DNA of 64,000 nucleotides from Paraburkholderia saeva (GTDB taxonomy: Bacteria > Pseudomonadota > Gammaproteobacteria > Burkholderiales > Burkholderiaceae): contig NZ_CAJQZC010000003.1 in the NCBI RefSeq assembly GCF_907164555.1, forward strand, positions 372,001-436,000, read 5' to 3'. Shown here piece after piece: positions 17,140 through 26,881 of the stretch. The notes below the pieces were generated by a model, which ran no database searches, was not told the DNA's origin, and saw only the letters and a program-made list of their open reading frames with translations. The translations under genes and the position numbers were made by a program. Position 1 is the first letter of the stretch. The number at the start of each line of letters is the position of its first letter.

Positions 17140-17205
17140 GAGCCTTCGACTGCCTTTCCCCATTGCTGGGCGCAAAAATGCGGCTGCGATCGGCTGCAAA
17201 ATTAA

Positions 17206-17247
17206 AAGAAGGAGCAGACCCGGGCCCGATGGGGTCCGCTCCTTCTT
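17206..17247. terminator. Hairpin after DUF2957 remnant
   Basis: AAGAAGGAGC pairs with GCTCCTTCTT, extended by GACCC with GGGTC across one mismatch. An A-run precedes and a short TTCTT follows, so it could act in either direction. Confidence 0.6.
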
Positions 17248-17661
17248 GATAAGTCGCCGCCGGATAAGTCGACGAACAGTCCAGCCAACTCGTGACCGCA
17301 AAGAAGCCACGTGTGTTGACGAAGGGTGTGCCGCCGAATGACCGCGGTCGACCAGCGCATCGTGGAAACGGTCATGTGCGGCTTCGGAACGTAGATGACC
17401 GCCATCGCATTCTTCGGGCAGGCCGAGCAATCCAGCACACTTCGCGCAGTTTTCGCCTGCAATGGGCGCATGTCGTCACCGAATCGCCACAATTGACATG
17501 ATGGAGCGAATCGGGCCGCCGTCATCGTGCGCAGGCACAATGAATGGAAACCACCTTGCACCCGACAGGAAAGCGGTTCCAGGCCTAAACCTGTCGCCTC
17601 CGGCGCCGTTATAGATATAGTGGCAGTGGTTGTTCCCGATCTCCCAGAATGACGTCTTCGT
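17248..17661. other. Gene-free region before diguanylate cyclase
   Basis: This stretch holds about 410 bases without a gene I can support. A reverse-strand frame through 17202-17480 contains a plausible-looking stretch (PKNAMAVIYVPKPH) but no start site or recognised family. The diguanylate cyclase promoter is expected near the right end. Confidence 0.4.
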
Positions 17662-19473
17662 ATGCTGACAACTCCCGATTGCGATACGGTAGCGTCCGCC
17701 GGTCTTTCCGCCGGAAATCTGCCACCGCCGACCGCGAACCCCGAATGTGACGCAGTGGCTCGCCTCGCGCGAGCGCATTTCGGCGTCGCTGCCGCGCTGA
17801 TCACGATATCTGATGCGCAGGGCCAGCGCTTGCAGGCCGCCGATGGCGTGTTGCCCAATGCGCTTCCGCCCGACCTGTTTTCCCGGAATCTCGAAGTGGG
17901 AAAGGCGCTCGACACGGTGGTCGTCATCCCGGACACACGCGACGATCCGCGGCTTTGCGTCGATCGTCAGGGTCTCGCCGTGAGATGGCCGCGTTTTTTC
18001 GCCACCTGTGCGCTGACGGACGCCGACGGACCCCATCTTGGCGCGCTGTGCTTGATGGACGACGCGTTTCGCACGTTCGACGAAGGCCAACGCGCCTTTC
18101 TGCGCGAACTGGCGACACTGGCCGCGCAAGCGCTTGGTCGAGCGCGCAAAGAGACCGCATTGCGCGACCGCGTGGCCACGCTGGAGGCCGGCCAGGAGCT
18201 GACTACGCTGGCGTTGACGGGAAGTGGAACAGGCGTCTGGGACCGCAATGCCGTCACGGGTGAGATTCACTATTCGCCAGCGTGGAAGGCGATACTCGGG
18301 TATGAGCCGCACGAGCTCAGCAACCGGATCGAGGACGCCTATCTGCGCTTGCATCCCGACGACCTCGAGCATGTGCAGGCGACGATGCAGGCGCACTTCG
18401 AAAGCAGGACGGACAGCTATGCGGTCGAGCACCGCATCCGATGCAAGGATGGCACCTACAAGTGGATCTGCAGCCGCGGTAAGGTCGTCAGCCGCGACCG
18501 CGACGGCCGCGCGCGGCGCATGGTCGGCACGACCACAGACATTACCGCCTTGCGCGACACGGCCGCGCAGTTGCAACAGACTATCGACCTGATCACGAAC
18601 CTGACCGACGAAGTGCCGGGTCTCGTCTTCCAATACCGGGAACCGGTCAACGGGTGTGGCTTCTTCTCATACGCGAGCGACGGGATCCAGGACATCTACG
18701 AGGTGACGCCTGAGCAGGTCGCGCAGAGCGCTGGCGTCGTCGAAGCACTGATTGACCCACGCGACCTCGCCGCATATCGACAGTCGCTGCTTGAATCGGC
18801 TGCGAACCTGACGCCGTGGCGCCTCGAATATCGAGTCAGGCTGCCGCAGCAAGGTTTGCGCTGGCGACACGGCGACGCCCGGCCGCAACGGATGCCCGAC
18901 GGTAGCACGCTGTGGCACGGCTTTATTACGGACTCAACCGAACGAAAACGCATCGAGGCGGAACTGCACGAACTTGCAACGATCGACCACCTGACCCAGC
19001 TGCCCAATCGCCGCCACTTCATGGTTCAATGCGAAGCGGAACTTGTCAGAATCCGGCGTGGGGACAGTCGGGGCGCTGCCGTGCTGATGCTCGACCTCGA
19101 TCATTTCAAGGCGCTCAACGACCGCTGGGGGCACGCGCTCGGTGACCGCGCGCTCAGCCACTTCGCTGAGCTGTTGCGCCTGGAGGCGCGCGCGGGCGAC
19201 ATCGTAGGGAGGGTCGGCGGCGAAGAATTCGCGGCCGTGCTCCCCGACTCGGACACCGAGGCAGCGATCGGATTCGGGCGGCGCGTGCAGCGACGCGCCG
19301 CTGAAACGCCGTTGATTCACGGCGACAACCGCATCGCTCTGGCAGTGAGCATCGGCATAGACAGGATGCGGGTGGCGGATGCAGGCGCCTATCAGTCTCT
19401 CGATCGCGGCGACAAGGCGCTCTATCTCGCGAAGGAACGCGGGCGCAACAGGATCGAAATCTATCGCGAATAG
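17662..19473 (+). CDS. Diguanylate cyclase, GAF-PAS-PAS-GGDEF
   Basis: This 603-residue protein makes cyclic di-GMP from GTP. A GAF domain spans about 30-160 (HLGALCLMDD), a first PAS about 185-295 with PAC ending (VGTTTDIT), a second PAS about 305-425, and a GGDEF domain about 435-600. The active-site signature is VGGEEF. The inhibitory site RAGD (RxxD) lies five residues before it, so product inhibition is expected. No EAL domain or membrane span is present; the protein is a soluble sensor. DHLTQLPNRR marks the start of the cyclase domain as usual. No neighbouring receptor points to the stimulus. Confidence 0.93.
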   Translation: MLTTPDCDTVASAGLSAGNLPPPTANPECDAVARLARAHFGVAAALITISDAQGQRLQAADGVLPNALPPDLFSRNLEVGKALDTVVVIPDTRDDPRLCVDRQGLAVRWPRFFATCALTDADGPHLGALCLMDDAFRTFDEGQRAFLRELATLAAQALGRARKETALRDRVATLEAGQELTTLALTGSGTGVWDRNAVTGEIHYSPAWKAILGYEPHELSNRIEDAYLRLHPDDLEHVQATMQAHFESRTDSYAVEHRIRCKDGTYKWICSRGKVVSRDRDGRARRMVGTTTDITALRDTAAQLQQTIDLITNLTDEVPGLVFQYREPVNGCGFFSYASDGIQDIYEVTPEQVAQSAGVVEALIDPRDLAAYRQSLLESAANLTPWRLEYRVRLPQQGLRWRHGDARPQRMPDGSTLWHGFITDSTERKRIEAELHELATIDHLTQLPNRRHFMVQCEAELVRIRRGDSRGAAVLMLDLDHFKALNDRWGHALGDRALSHFAELLRLEARAGDIVGRVGGEEFAAVLPDSDTEAAIGFGRRVQRRAAETPLIHGDNRIALAVSIGIDRMRVADAGAYQSLDRGDKALYLAKERGRNRIEIYRE

Positions 19474-19787
19474 TATCGCGCGGCCTCGCGCCTTTGGCTG
19501 TGACGCTGCCAGAGACCTCGCTGCGCGGATACGTGAGCCATGCAGAATGTTCGGCGAGTTGCCCAGGTCGTCGACAGCCCATGCCATCACGAGAGCGACT
19601 GCGGCCAACGGGCGATCAGGCAGAGGGCCCTGATCGACCGGTCACTCTGTGCCAGGCGTGCGCTTCTTCGGCGTGGGTGCGGTGCACAGCACGCGCTCCT
19701 GAAATCGGGGAAATTACCCTGGCACCTGCACACCCGGGCCTGGACCTGACCCCACTCACGCCAGTCGGCGCACGCTTCGGGCCGCGC
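19474..19787. other. Gene-free region between convergent units
   Basis: About 310 bases lie between the diguanylate cyclase and the convergent AbiEii-like gene. I see no gene, strong terminator or repeat here. Confidence 0.45.
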
Positions 19788-20657
19788 TCAGGATTCAGCC
19801 AGGAAGCTGTCGCGAAAAGCCTGCAGGTTCGTCTCGATGCTGTCCGCGTAGCCTTCGTCGAAAGGTGCCGCGGCCGCCCGTGCGAGCAGGTCGCCCAGAA
19901 GCTTCCGATACGTGCGGTCATCAGCCAGGAGCGACCGGACTTTCTCAAGGGTCGCGGGCAGCGCGGCGTGCCGCGCGTCACGTCCGAGTAGGGCACTGGA
20001 TGCAATTGAGTCGTCGAACCCGTGTAGCTCCATCAGGTCGACAGCCTCCGTCCAGATGCGCTCCTCGTTCCCGGCCCAGAGGTAGCTGCGCAGGATCAGC
20101 AACAGGTCGGACGCGTCCTTGTTCTCCGTCAGTCGCCGGTCCTCCCAGGCGAGCAGCTTGAGTAGCGTGAGCGCGGGAAGCGCAACAACCGGCACCACGT
20201 TGTCAGCCTCGACCTTCACCTGAGCCGCTGTATCGACTGCTTCCCTGAAGCCAAGCACCGTGAGCACGACCTTGCGCTCAGGCGGCCACGCGATCGACCC
20301 CTTCGGCGCTTCGATGTCCCCGAACGGCACGAGATCCAGCGGCAGGGTCATGCCGGTACCGGCGTGCGTGAACCGCAGCCGCTGCTGCGCGCGGTCATCG
20401 CGCCGGAAACCGTCCAGCGCAGCAAGGGCGGCGACAAGACTCTCGTGGAGGTCCCAACTCACGGCACACACGGCAACGTCGACATCGCGCGTGGCGCGCT
20501 CGGCCTTCACACCGTACACCTGCCACAGGATGATGTCGCGCGCCGTTGCTCCAGCAACGACAAACGAAGTGCCCAAACGGCGTGTCGTGTCGCTGACCAG
20601 TCTGAGTAACGCGGCGGTCGCAGGGTGGAGAGGCCGTTCTTCGCTTACGTTAAGCAT
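19788..20657 (-). CDS. AbiEii-type nucleotidyltransferase toxin
   Basis: This 289-residue protein has the nucleotidyltransferase fold of the AbiEii/AbiGii toxin family. A Gly-rich entry (VVAGATARDIIL) precedes the metal pair in RATRDVDV, the family's DxD. Known members of type IV AbiE systems transfer nucleotides to tRNA or related targets and cause bacteriostasis or abortive infection. The ATG at 20657 lies inside ATGCTTAA, overlapping the stop of the antitoxin gene by 8 bases, so translation is coupled. A TTG 15 bases earlier is a less likely start. The gene is second in a two-gene operon. Confidence 0.82.
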   Translation of the reverse strand: MLNVSEERPLHPATAALLRLVSDTTRRLGTSFVVAGATARDIILWQVYGVKAERATRDVDVAVCAVSWDLHESLVAALAALDGFRRDDRAQQRLRFTHAGTGMTLPLDLVPFGDIEAPKGSIAWPPERKVVLTVLGFREAVDTAAQVKVEADNVVPVVALPALTLLKLLAWEDRRLTENKDASDLLLILRSYLWAGNEERIWTEAVDLMELHGFDDSIASSALLGRDARHAALPATLEKVRSLLADDRTYRKLLGDLLARAAAAPFDEGYADSIETNLQAFRDSFLAES

Positions 20658-21711
20658 GGAGGATTCCGACAAAGCGGTCGTATATATCCTTCGCGACCGA
20701 CAGGTTCCGGCTGTCTCCGGACGCGATCAGATCGGCGTAGACGAGCAACGGGTGTACGACCGGGCGCGACGGTGACGTGTCCCATCCATAGTCGACGGGC
20801 TCGCGCCAGAACGTCGTGAGGACCTCCACATCGCCATCAACGGCAGGGCGCAGGCGGGCCGCCTTCAGGAAGTCTGCGCCGAGTTTCTGCTCGGCGTAGA
20901 GGGTCACGCGGGCTGCCTTGAGATCCTGCGTGACGAGGTCGGCCGCCGCCTCGCCGCCAAGTCTCGCATCGAACTTCAGGAAATCGAACGAGCGCCACCA
21001 ATCCCCGGACGCGCTGGCAAACCGGGCCTGTGCCAGTTTGATGCGCAGGCGCGTAGGGTAGAGGCTCACCCATTCCTCCACGTACCTGGGCCAGTCCGGA
21101 AACATTCGCTGCCCGTTGCGACGTGTGACGAGAAGGCCGCGCGCCAGCAAGTCGTCGACCACCTGATTGGTGGTGCTGAGCGCGGCACCCGAGATAGCAG
21201 CAATCTTGCGATAGGGCTCACTGGCGAGCCCGGGCTGTGTCGCGAGCGCAAACATGACCTGCAGGCCCTTGCTGGTCGTAGAGCGCGAGGTGGGCGAGTG
21301 GGTCGAAAGTGAAACGCGCGCACGCCCGAGGATCATGATGGTGACCTCCGGCGCACGGATGAACGCGTTGCCGGCTACATCGAGAAAGGGAATGTTGCGG
21401 TCGATCAGGAAAGACGCCAGACCCGGATCAATGTATGGCGCCACGAGCATGAGTGGGCGATCGTCACCAGAGCCATGCAGATTCGAAGCCAGAAGAAGAT
21501 TCGTGTGGCTCGCCCGGGATGCCACGTGGACGCCCGTCACGAGCTTCCTGTCGTCAATATCGAACTGAATGGCGCCGTTGGCCGCGAGAGTGTGGCTGGA
21601 GGCGGGAACGGGCTTCGCTGCGTAGATGCGCGTCGATGTCTGGAAGGCGTTGCACGCGGCATCCAGAATTTGCTGCTCGTTTAGCGAAAGGACATCATGG
21701 CGAGGTGGCAT
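20650..21711 (-). CDS. AbiEi-type antitoxin / winged-helix regulator
   Basis: This protein has 353 residues. An N-terminal region is followed by a winged helix at about 145-210 (KIAAISGAALSTTNQVVDDL, then GLLVTRRNGQ) and a C-terminal domain as in long AbiEi antitoxins of type IV systems. These neutralise the AbiEii enzyme and repress their own promoter. The ATG follows AGAAGGT. The first of the TGTACGA heptamers sits 12 bases before the start, and more copies follow upstream, which strongly suggests autoregulation. The gene overlaps the toxin gene by 8 bases. Confidence 0.78.
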   Translation of the reverse strand: MPPRHDVLSLNEQQILDAACNAFQTSTRIYAAKPVPASSHTLAANGAIQFDIDDRKLVTGVHVASRASHTNLLLASNLHGSGDDRPLMLVAPYIDPGLASFLIDRNIPFLDVAGNAFIRAPEVTIMILGRARVSLSTHSPTSRSTTSKGLQVMFALATQPGLASEPYRKIAAISGAALSTTNQVVDDLLARGLLVTRRNGQRMFPDWPRYVEEWVSLYPTRLRIKLAQARFASASGDWWRSFDFLKFDARLGGEAAADLVTQDLKAARVTLYAEQKLGADFLKAARLRPAVDGDVEVLTTFWREPVDYGWDTSPSRPVVHPLLVYADLIASGDSRNLSVAKDIYDRFVGILHA

Positions 21712-21722
21712 CGGGTACCTTC

Positions 21723-21874
21723 TGTACGATTTTAATTCAGTGTACGAGAAAATCGTACATAGTCAATAAATCGTACAAAAAAACTCAACGCATTGAATAT
21801 CAAAGGTGTGGCGCGTCTGCGTACGATTTGCCGTCCACGTACGAAAAAAACGTACGCGCCGTTATTTTCGTACA
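21723..21874. repeat. Array of TGTACGA/TCGTACA heptamers, AbiE operator
   Basis: At least seven copies or close variants of the heptamer occur here. TGTACGA is at 21723 and 21741, TCGTACA at 21753, 21771 and 21868, and GTACGA cores at 21821 and 21839, with a further CGTACG at 21851. The pairs at 21741/21753 and 21839/21851 are inverted around A-rich spacers of 5-7 bases. The array lies directly upstream of the antitoxin gene, so it is its likely operator. Confidence 0.75.
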
Positions 21875-22484
21875 CGAACGGCGCAGCTACTGGTCGGTCA
21901 GCTGGGACGCGCCAACGCGGCCTGCGGCGCCAACCGCTCGACATACTCCGACCGTCCGCAGTCAAAGACCGCTTCGCCGCTGGCTGGTGCCCGCGCATAG
22001 TTCGACTCGAAGTTGCGACTTCTCCCATCCAGCACGATCCACTGGGCGCCTTGGGAGAGCCTGATGCATACGCCCGTAAGATAGTCCTGCCTGTTATGGT
22101 TGATTCAATTCCAGCGAGCCGCCGCGACTATCTTGATGCGCTCGAAGGTGACAATCGCCGTGTCGGATTGAGCAATTCCATGGTGTTGCCGCTGGATTCC
22201 GGCTTTGTGGCGAAGTCGCCCATGTGCGCCACGATCGTCTGCATTTCCGGCTCTTGTGCGGACAGTGGCAGCACAAGGCCATCATCAGAACGCGCGGCCG
22301 TCAGCAGGGATGTGGCCACGACGACCAGACAGAGCATCACTGAACATTTTCGTTGCGACGGCAGCCGTGAGCGATCGCTTGCGCACGCGAAACCCCCGCT
22401 TCGACATTTGTGATGGACGATCCGCTGCTGTATGGTGCGAGGGCGAAGAAAACGGAGCAGGACGAACAGGAAGGGAGAGACGTT
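21875..22484. other. Poorly coding stretch with possible small secreted ORF
   Basis: About 600 bases have no gene I can support firmly. On the reverse strand, 22128-22337 encodes a 69-residue frame with a signal-like start (MLCLVVVATSLLTAARS). It has no good ribosome site and no recognised family. The SDR gene promoter must lie near the right end. Confidence 0.4.
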
Positions 22485-23252
22485 GTGAGTACCGATACGA
22501 AAGAGGGCAAGGTTGCGCTGGTCACGGGTGCGGGTAGCGGCATTGGCCGCGCGAGCGCGGAGCGCCTGTTGCAGCACGGCTATCGCGTCGTGCTGGCGGG
22601 ACGCCGCCAGGCGCCGCTCGATGCGCTCGCCGAAGCCGCCGCGCAACGCGGCGAAGACGCGCTCGCCGTTTCATGCGACGTCACGGACGAAGCCAGCGTG
22701 GCCGCGCTCTTCGACGCGATCCGCGCCCGTTATGGCCGCCTCGACGTGCTGTTCAACAACGCGGGCCGCAATGCGCCGCCCGTCGACATTGACGAGATCA
22801 GCCTCGACGACTGGCGCTCGGTCGTCGATACGAATCTGACGGGCGTGTTTCTGTGCACGCGCGCGGCGTTCGGCATGATGAAGACGCAGTCGCCGCGCGG
22901 CGGACGCATCATTAACAACGGATCGATCTCGGCGCATGCGCCGCGTCCGTGGAGCATCGCCTACACGGCCACCAAGCACGCGATCACCGGCCTCACGAAA
23001 TCCGTTTCGCTCGACGGACGTCGACACGATATCGTCTGCGGACAGATCGACATCGGCAATGCCGCGACGGAAATGGCCGCGCGCATGGCGCGCGGCGTGC
23101 CGCAGGCGAACGGCGAAACGGCGATCGAGCCGTTGATGGACGTGGGGCTCGTCGCCGATGCCGTGCTGCATATGGCGAGCCTGCCGCTCGCCGCGAACGT
23201 GCAGTTCATGACGATCATGGCAAGCAAGATGCCGTTCGTCGGCCGGGGTTAA
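22485..23252 (+). CDS. Short-chain dehydrogenase/reductase (SDR)
   Basis: This 255-residue NAD(P)-dependent oxidoreductase has the classical SDR layout. The cofactor loop TGAGSGIG is at 14-21, NNAG at 91-94, Ser147, Tyr160 and Lys164 form the catalytic set (YTATK). I chose the GTG at 22485 because AAGGGAGAG stands 5-13 bases upstream; starting at 22410 would add 25 polar residues. The substrate is unknown. It stands about 100 bases before the oxidoreductase-like/sirtuin genes and could share their transcript. Confidence 0.88.
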   Translation: MSTDTKEGKVALVTGAGSGIGRASAERLLQHGYRVVLAGRRQAPLDALAEAAAQRGEDALAVSCDVTDEASVAALFDAIRARYGRLDVLFNNAGRNAPPVDIDEISLDDWRSVVDTNLTGVFLCTRAAFGMMKTQSPRGGRIINNGSISAHAPRPWSIAYTATKHAITGLTKSVSLDGRRHDIVCGQIDIGNAATEMAARMARGVPQANGETAIEPLMDVGLVADAVLHMASLPLAANVQFMTIMASKMPFVGRG

Positions 23253-23355
23253 GCCCGCAGGAGGACCGCGCCGCGCGCCGCGCCGGCGGCGCTGACAGCA
23301 CGTCGGGCGCGTTCCCCCTATACTGGTCGACTCCTGTCATTACCCGGATATCGTC

Positions 23356-23583
23356 GTGCCGCAAGCGTCGATCGAGGACGACCCGATGCCGGTGCCTCCC
23401 ACGCAGCCAGAATTCGAGGATTGTTGCGGCACCGGTTGCGATCCGTGCATCTTCGATATTTACGAAGCCGCGCTTGAACGCTATCGCGTCGCACTCGCCG
23501 CTTGGGAAGAACGGCATCGTGCGATGCGTCGCGGCGACGCATGCGAGCCACGCGCAAAGAAACCCCGCCGTACCCGTTCATGA
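23356..23583 (+). CDS. Oxidoreductase-like domain small protein
   Basis: This protein has about 75 residues and carries the short Cys-rich motif CCGTGCDPC followed by a helix (YEAALERYRVALAAWE), the pattern of the oxidoreductase-like domain family. A GTG at 23356 or an ATG at 23386 could be the start. The end overlaps the sirtuin gene by four bases (ATGA), so the two are translationally coupled. Function is unknown; the four Cys could bind metal. Confidence 0.72.
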   Translation: MPQASIEDDPMPVPPTQPEFEDCCGTGCDPCIFDIYEAALERYRVALAAWEERHRAMRRGDACEPRAKKPRRTRS

Positions 23584-24449
23584 ACGAACCTCTGTTACCT
23601 GCCGCGGCCGCCGTCGAACCGCATGCGCTTTCCGCGCTGCACGACTTTGTGCGGCGACATCCGCGGCTTTTTGTACTGACGGGCGCGGGCATCAGCACGG
23701 ACTCCGGCATCCCTGGCTACCGCGATGAGAACGGCGAATGGAAACGTTCACCGCCGATCACGCTGCAGGAATTCCTCGGCACGGAACACTCGCGTAAGCG
23801 CTACTGGGCACGCAGTATGGTCGGGTGGCCAGTGGTTGCCGATGCCGCGCCGAACGCGGCGCACCGCGCACTCGCCCGGCTCGAAGCCGCCGGACGCATC
23901 GAAACGCTCGTGACGCAGAACGTCGACGGCCTGCACCAGCGCGCCGGCAGCGCGGACGTGATCGAACTGCACGGCAGCATCGGCGGTGTCACGTGTCTGG
24001 ACTGCGGCGCGCAGCATGCGCGCGCCGCGATCCAGCACACGCTCGTCGCAGACAATCCCGCGCTCCTCAATGCGAGCGCCGAACCCGCCGCCGATGGCGA
24101 CGCGCATCTCGAATGGCACGATCTCGCTACGTTCCGTGTGCCGCCCTGTCCGGTGTGCGGTGGTTTGTTGAAGCCGTCGGTGGTGTTCTTCGGCGAGAAC
24201 GTGCCGCGCGAGCGCGTCGAGTCGGCCGGGCGCGCGCTCGAGGCCGCGGATGCGGTGCTGGTGGTCGGCTCTTCGCTGATGGTGTATTCGGGCTATCGGT
24301 TTTGCGTCTGGGCGGAAAAGGCCGGCAAGCCGGTTGCGGCGATCAACCTCGGCAGGACGCGCGCCGATGCAATGCTGGCGCTGAAGGTGGCCGCGCCGTG
24401 TGCGGATGCGCTAACCGCGCTCGCTGCGCAACTCGCCTCGCAAACCTGA
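23580..24449 (+). CDS. NAD-dependent protein deacetylase (sirtuin, SIR2)
   Basis: This 289-residue enzyme removes acyl groups from lysine using NAD. The NAD loop LTGAGISTDSGIPGYR begins near residue 33, QNVDGLHQ at 113-120 lines the nicotinamide pocket, and the catalytic His131 is in ELHGS. The zinc site has Cys139, Cys142, Cys190 and Cys193 (CLDC, CPVC). The start ATG overlaps the stop of the small upstream gene. A DUF938 methyltransferase gene follows after 25 bases, so a three-gene operon is likely. Confidence 0.92.
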   Translation: MNEPLLPAAAAVEPHALSALHDFVRRHPRLFVLTGAGISTDSGIPGYRDENGEWKRSPPITLQEFLGTEHSRKRYWARSMVGWPVVADAAPNAAHRALARLEAAGRIETLVTQNVDGLHQRAGSADVIELHGSIGGVTCLDCGAQHARAAIQHTLVADNPALLNASAEPAADGDAHLEWHDLATFRVPPCPVCGGLLKPSVVFFGENVPRERVESAGRALEAADAVLVVGSSLMVYSGYRFCVWAEKAGKPVAAINLGRTRADAMLALKVAAPCADALTALAAQLASQT

Positions 24450-24474
24450 CCTTGCTCAAACACGCCACGATTCG

Positions 24475-25089
24475 ATGAACACACCGAACCCGAACCTGCG
24501 ACAGCGCTCGCCTTCCGCCGAACGTAACCGCGATCCCATCCTCGCCGTGCTGCTACAGGCGCTGCCACAAAGCGGCCTCGTGCTCGAAATCGCGAGCGGC
24601 ACCGGCCAGCACGTCACGCATTTTGCATCCGCGCTGCCGGGTCTCACGTGGCAGCCGAGCGATCCCGACGCGGATGCACGCGCGTCGGTGGCAGCGTGGA
24701 CCGCACATGCCGGGCTCGCGAACGTGCGCGCGCCACTCGCGCTCGATGTGCGCCGCACGCCGTGGGGCATCGAGGCCGCGAACGCGATCCTCTGCATCAA
24801 TATGATCCACATTTCGCCGTGGGCCGCGACCGAAGCGCTCTTCGCCGGCGCCGGGCGCATACTGGAGCGCGGCGGCGTGCTTTATCTGTATGGGCCGTAC
24901 CGCCGCCACGGCGCGCACACCTCAGAGAGCAATGCAGCGTTTGATCTGCAATTACGCAGTCGCGACCCCGGATGGGGCGTGCGCGATATGGAAGCCGTCG
25001 TGGAACTGGCCGCAGCCGCGGCGTTCGAAGGGGAAGAACCGGTAGCGATGCCCGCGAACAACTTCAGTCTGGTGTTCCGCAAGCGCTAG
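24475..25089 (+). CDS. DUF938 class I SAM-dependent methyltransferase
   Basis: This 204-residue protein has the SAM-binding motif LEIASGTGQHVTHFA near residue 36 and the family's AILCINMIHISPW segment near 104. It begins with the typical NPNLRQRSPSAERNRDPI. DUF938 proteins have no firmly established substrate. The gene follows the sirtuin by 25 bases and is probably cotranscribed. Confidence 0.85.
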   Translation: MNTPNPNLRQRSPSAERNRDPILAVLLQALPQSGLVLEIASGTGQHVTHFASALPGLTWQPSDPDADARASVAAWTAHAGLANVRAPLALDVRRTPWGIEAANAILCINMIHISPWAATEALFAGAGRILERGGVLYLYGPYRRHGAHTSESNAAFDLQLRSRDPGWGVRDMEAVVELAAAAAFEGEEPVAMPANNFSLVFRKR

Positions 25090-25215
25090 CGTGCGTCGGG
25101 TGCACCGCAGGCATGCGGCGTCCCGCCATTTCTTTTATCCTTTCACCCTCGACGCCGCGCGGGCAGACAAGCCGCTGCGGCATACCGTCTTTCTGGAATC
25201 TGGAGAATTCATATC

Positions 25216-26625
25216 ATGGGCAAGCAGGCAATCGGCGTGGTAGGGCTGGCGGTCATGGGCCGCAATCTGGCGCTCAACATCGAGAGCCGCGGTCACGCGG
25301 TTTCCGTCTACAACCGGAGCCGCGAAAAAACCGATGAACTGATCAAGGACTGTCCGGACCGCAAGCTCGTGCCGGCTTACACGCTGGAAGAATTCGTCGA
25401 TTCGCTGGAAAAGCCGCGTCGCATCCTGATGATGGTCAAGGCCGGCGCACCGACCGACGATACGATTGCCTCGCTCAAGCCGCTGCTGGACAAGGGCGAC
25501 ATCCTGATCGACGGCGGCAACACGCACTTCACCGACACGATCCGCCGCAACCAGGAACTCGCGAAGGCGGGCCTGCATTTCATCGGCACGGGTGTGTCGG
25601 GTGGCGAAGAGGGCGCGCTGAAAGGGCCGTCGATCATGCCGGGCGGCCAGCGCGACGCCTACGATCTGGTTGCGCCGATCCTCACCGAGATCGCCGCGAA
25701 AGCGCCGGACGGCGAGCCGTGCGTCGCGTACATGGGCCCGGACGGCGCGGGTCACTTCGTGAAGATGGTGCACAACGGCATCGAGTACGGCGACATGCAG
25801 CTGATCGCCGAAAGCTACTGGGTGCTCAAGCAGGTGCTGGGTCTGTCGAACGAGGAACTCGGCAAGGTCTACACCGAATGGAACGAGGGCGAGCTCGACA
25901 GCTATCTGATCGAAATCACGTCGAAGGTCTTCGGCAAGAAAGATGACGAAACGGGCAAGGATCTCGTCGATGTGATCCTCGACCGCGCGGCGCAGAAAGG
26001 CACCGGAAAGTGGACAAGCCAGAATGCACTCGACCTCGGCGCACCGCTGCCGCTCATTACCGAAGCCGTCTTTGCGCGCGTGCTGTCCTCGCTAAAGGAT
26101 CAGCGCGTGGCCGCGAGCAAGGTCATCACCGGGCCGGAAAAGAAGCCGTTCAGCGGGGACCGTGCCGCCTTCATCGAGTCGGTGCGCCGCGCGCTCTACT
26201 TCAGCAAGGTGATCTCGTACGCACAGGGCTTTGCGCAACTGCGCGCCGCATCGGACGACTACAAGTGGGATCTCGACTACGGCACGATCGCAAAGATTTT
26301 CCGCGCGGGCTGCATCATCCGCGCCCGCTTCCTGCAGAAGATCACGGACGCCTATTCGAAAGACAGGACGATCGCGAACCTGCTGCTCGACCCGTACTTC
26401 AACGATATCGCAACGAAATATCAGGGCGCGCTGCGCGATGTTGTCGTCGCCGCGGTGCAGGCCGGCGTGGCCGTGCCGGCGTTCGCCTCGGCGATTGCCT
26501 ACTTCGACGGCTATCGTTCGGAGCGTCTGCCGGCGAACCTCGTGCAGTCGCAGCGTGACTTCTTCGGTGCGCACACATTCGAGCGCATCGACAAGCCGGG
26601 TAGCTTCCACGCGAACTGGTCGTAA
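25216..26625 (+). CDS. gnd: 6-phosphogluconate dehydrogenase, decarboxylating
   Basis: This enzyme of the oxidative pentose phosphate pathway converts 6-phosphogluconate to ribulose 5-phosphate with NADP. It has 469 residues, the normal length of the long form. The dinucleotide motif [12 protein letters not shown] is at the start, the signature [21 protein letters not shown] is intact in its parts, and the catalytic Lys lies in [19 protein letters not shown] lies upstream of the ATG. A strong terminator follows, so it is a single-gene unit. Confidence 0.96.
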   Translation: MGKQAIGVVGLAVMGRNLALNIESRGHAVSVYNRSREKTDELIKDCPDRKLVPAYTLEEFVDSLEKPRRILMMVKAGAPTDDTIASLKPLLDKGDILIDGGNTHFTDTIRRNQELAKAGLHFIGTGVSGGEEGALKGPSIMPGGQRDAYDLVAPILTEIAAKAPDGEPCVAYMGPDGAGHFVKMVHNGIEYGDMQLIAESYWVLKQVLGLSNEELGKVYTEWNEGELDSYLIEITSKVFGKKDDETGKDLVDVILDRAAQKGTGKWTSQNALDLGAPLPLITEAVFARVLSSLKDQRVAASKVITGPEKKPFSGDRAAFIESVRRALYFSKVISYAQGFAQLRAASDDYKWDLDYGTIAKIFRAGCIIRARFLQKITDAYSKDRTIANLLLDPYFNDIATKYQGALRDVVVAAVQAGVAVPAFASAIAYFDGYRSERLPANLVQSQRDFFGAHTFERIDKPGSFHANWS

Positions 26626-26655
26626 GCGACGGCTGGCTTCAGCAATGTGACTGGG

Positions 26656-26689
26656 AAGGGCGTGCCTGCGGGCACGCCCTTTCTGTTTT
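26656..26689 (+). terminator. Rho-independent terminator of gnd
   Basis: An 11-bp stem, AAGGGCGTGCC with GGCACGCCCTT, has a 4-base loop and is followed by TCTGTTTT. It starts 31 bases after the gnd stop. Confidence 0.9.
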
Positions 26690-26881
26690 GGTGGACTGTT
26701 GTTCGATACAACAAGGCAGACCGCGATCCGATGTCAGCGGTCGACAGATTGTTGCGATTTGAGTAATAGATTTTAAATGGATTAGTGGTTTTCCCTGGCT
26801 GGTGACTTCACTAGACTTGCGCCCAAGCGCTGAAGGACACGATCCCGAAGCGATTCAAAAACAGGTTCGGAGGTAGTTACC

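Noticed and set aside
21793..22413. A 206-codon forward frame starting inside the heptamer array
   Set aside because: No ribosome site, weak codon bias and no recognised domain; the start overlaps probable operator DNA.
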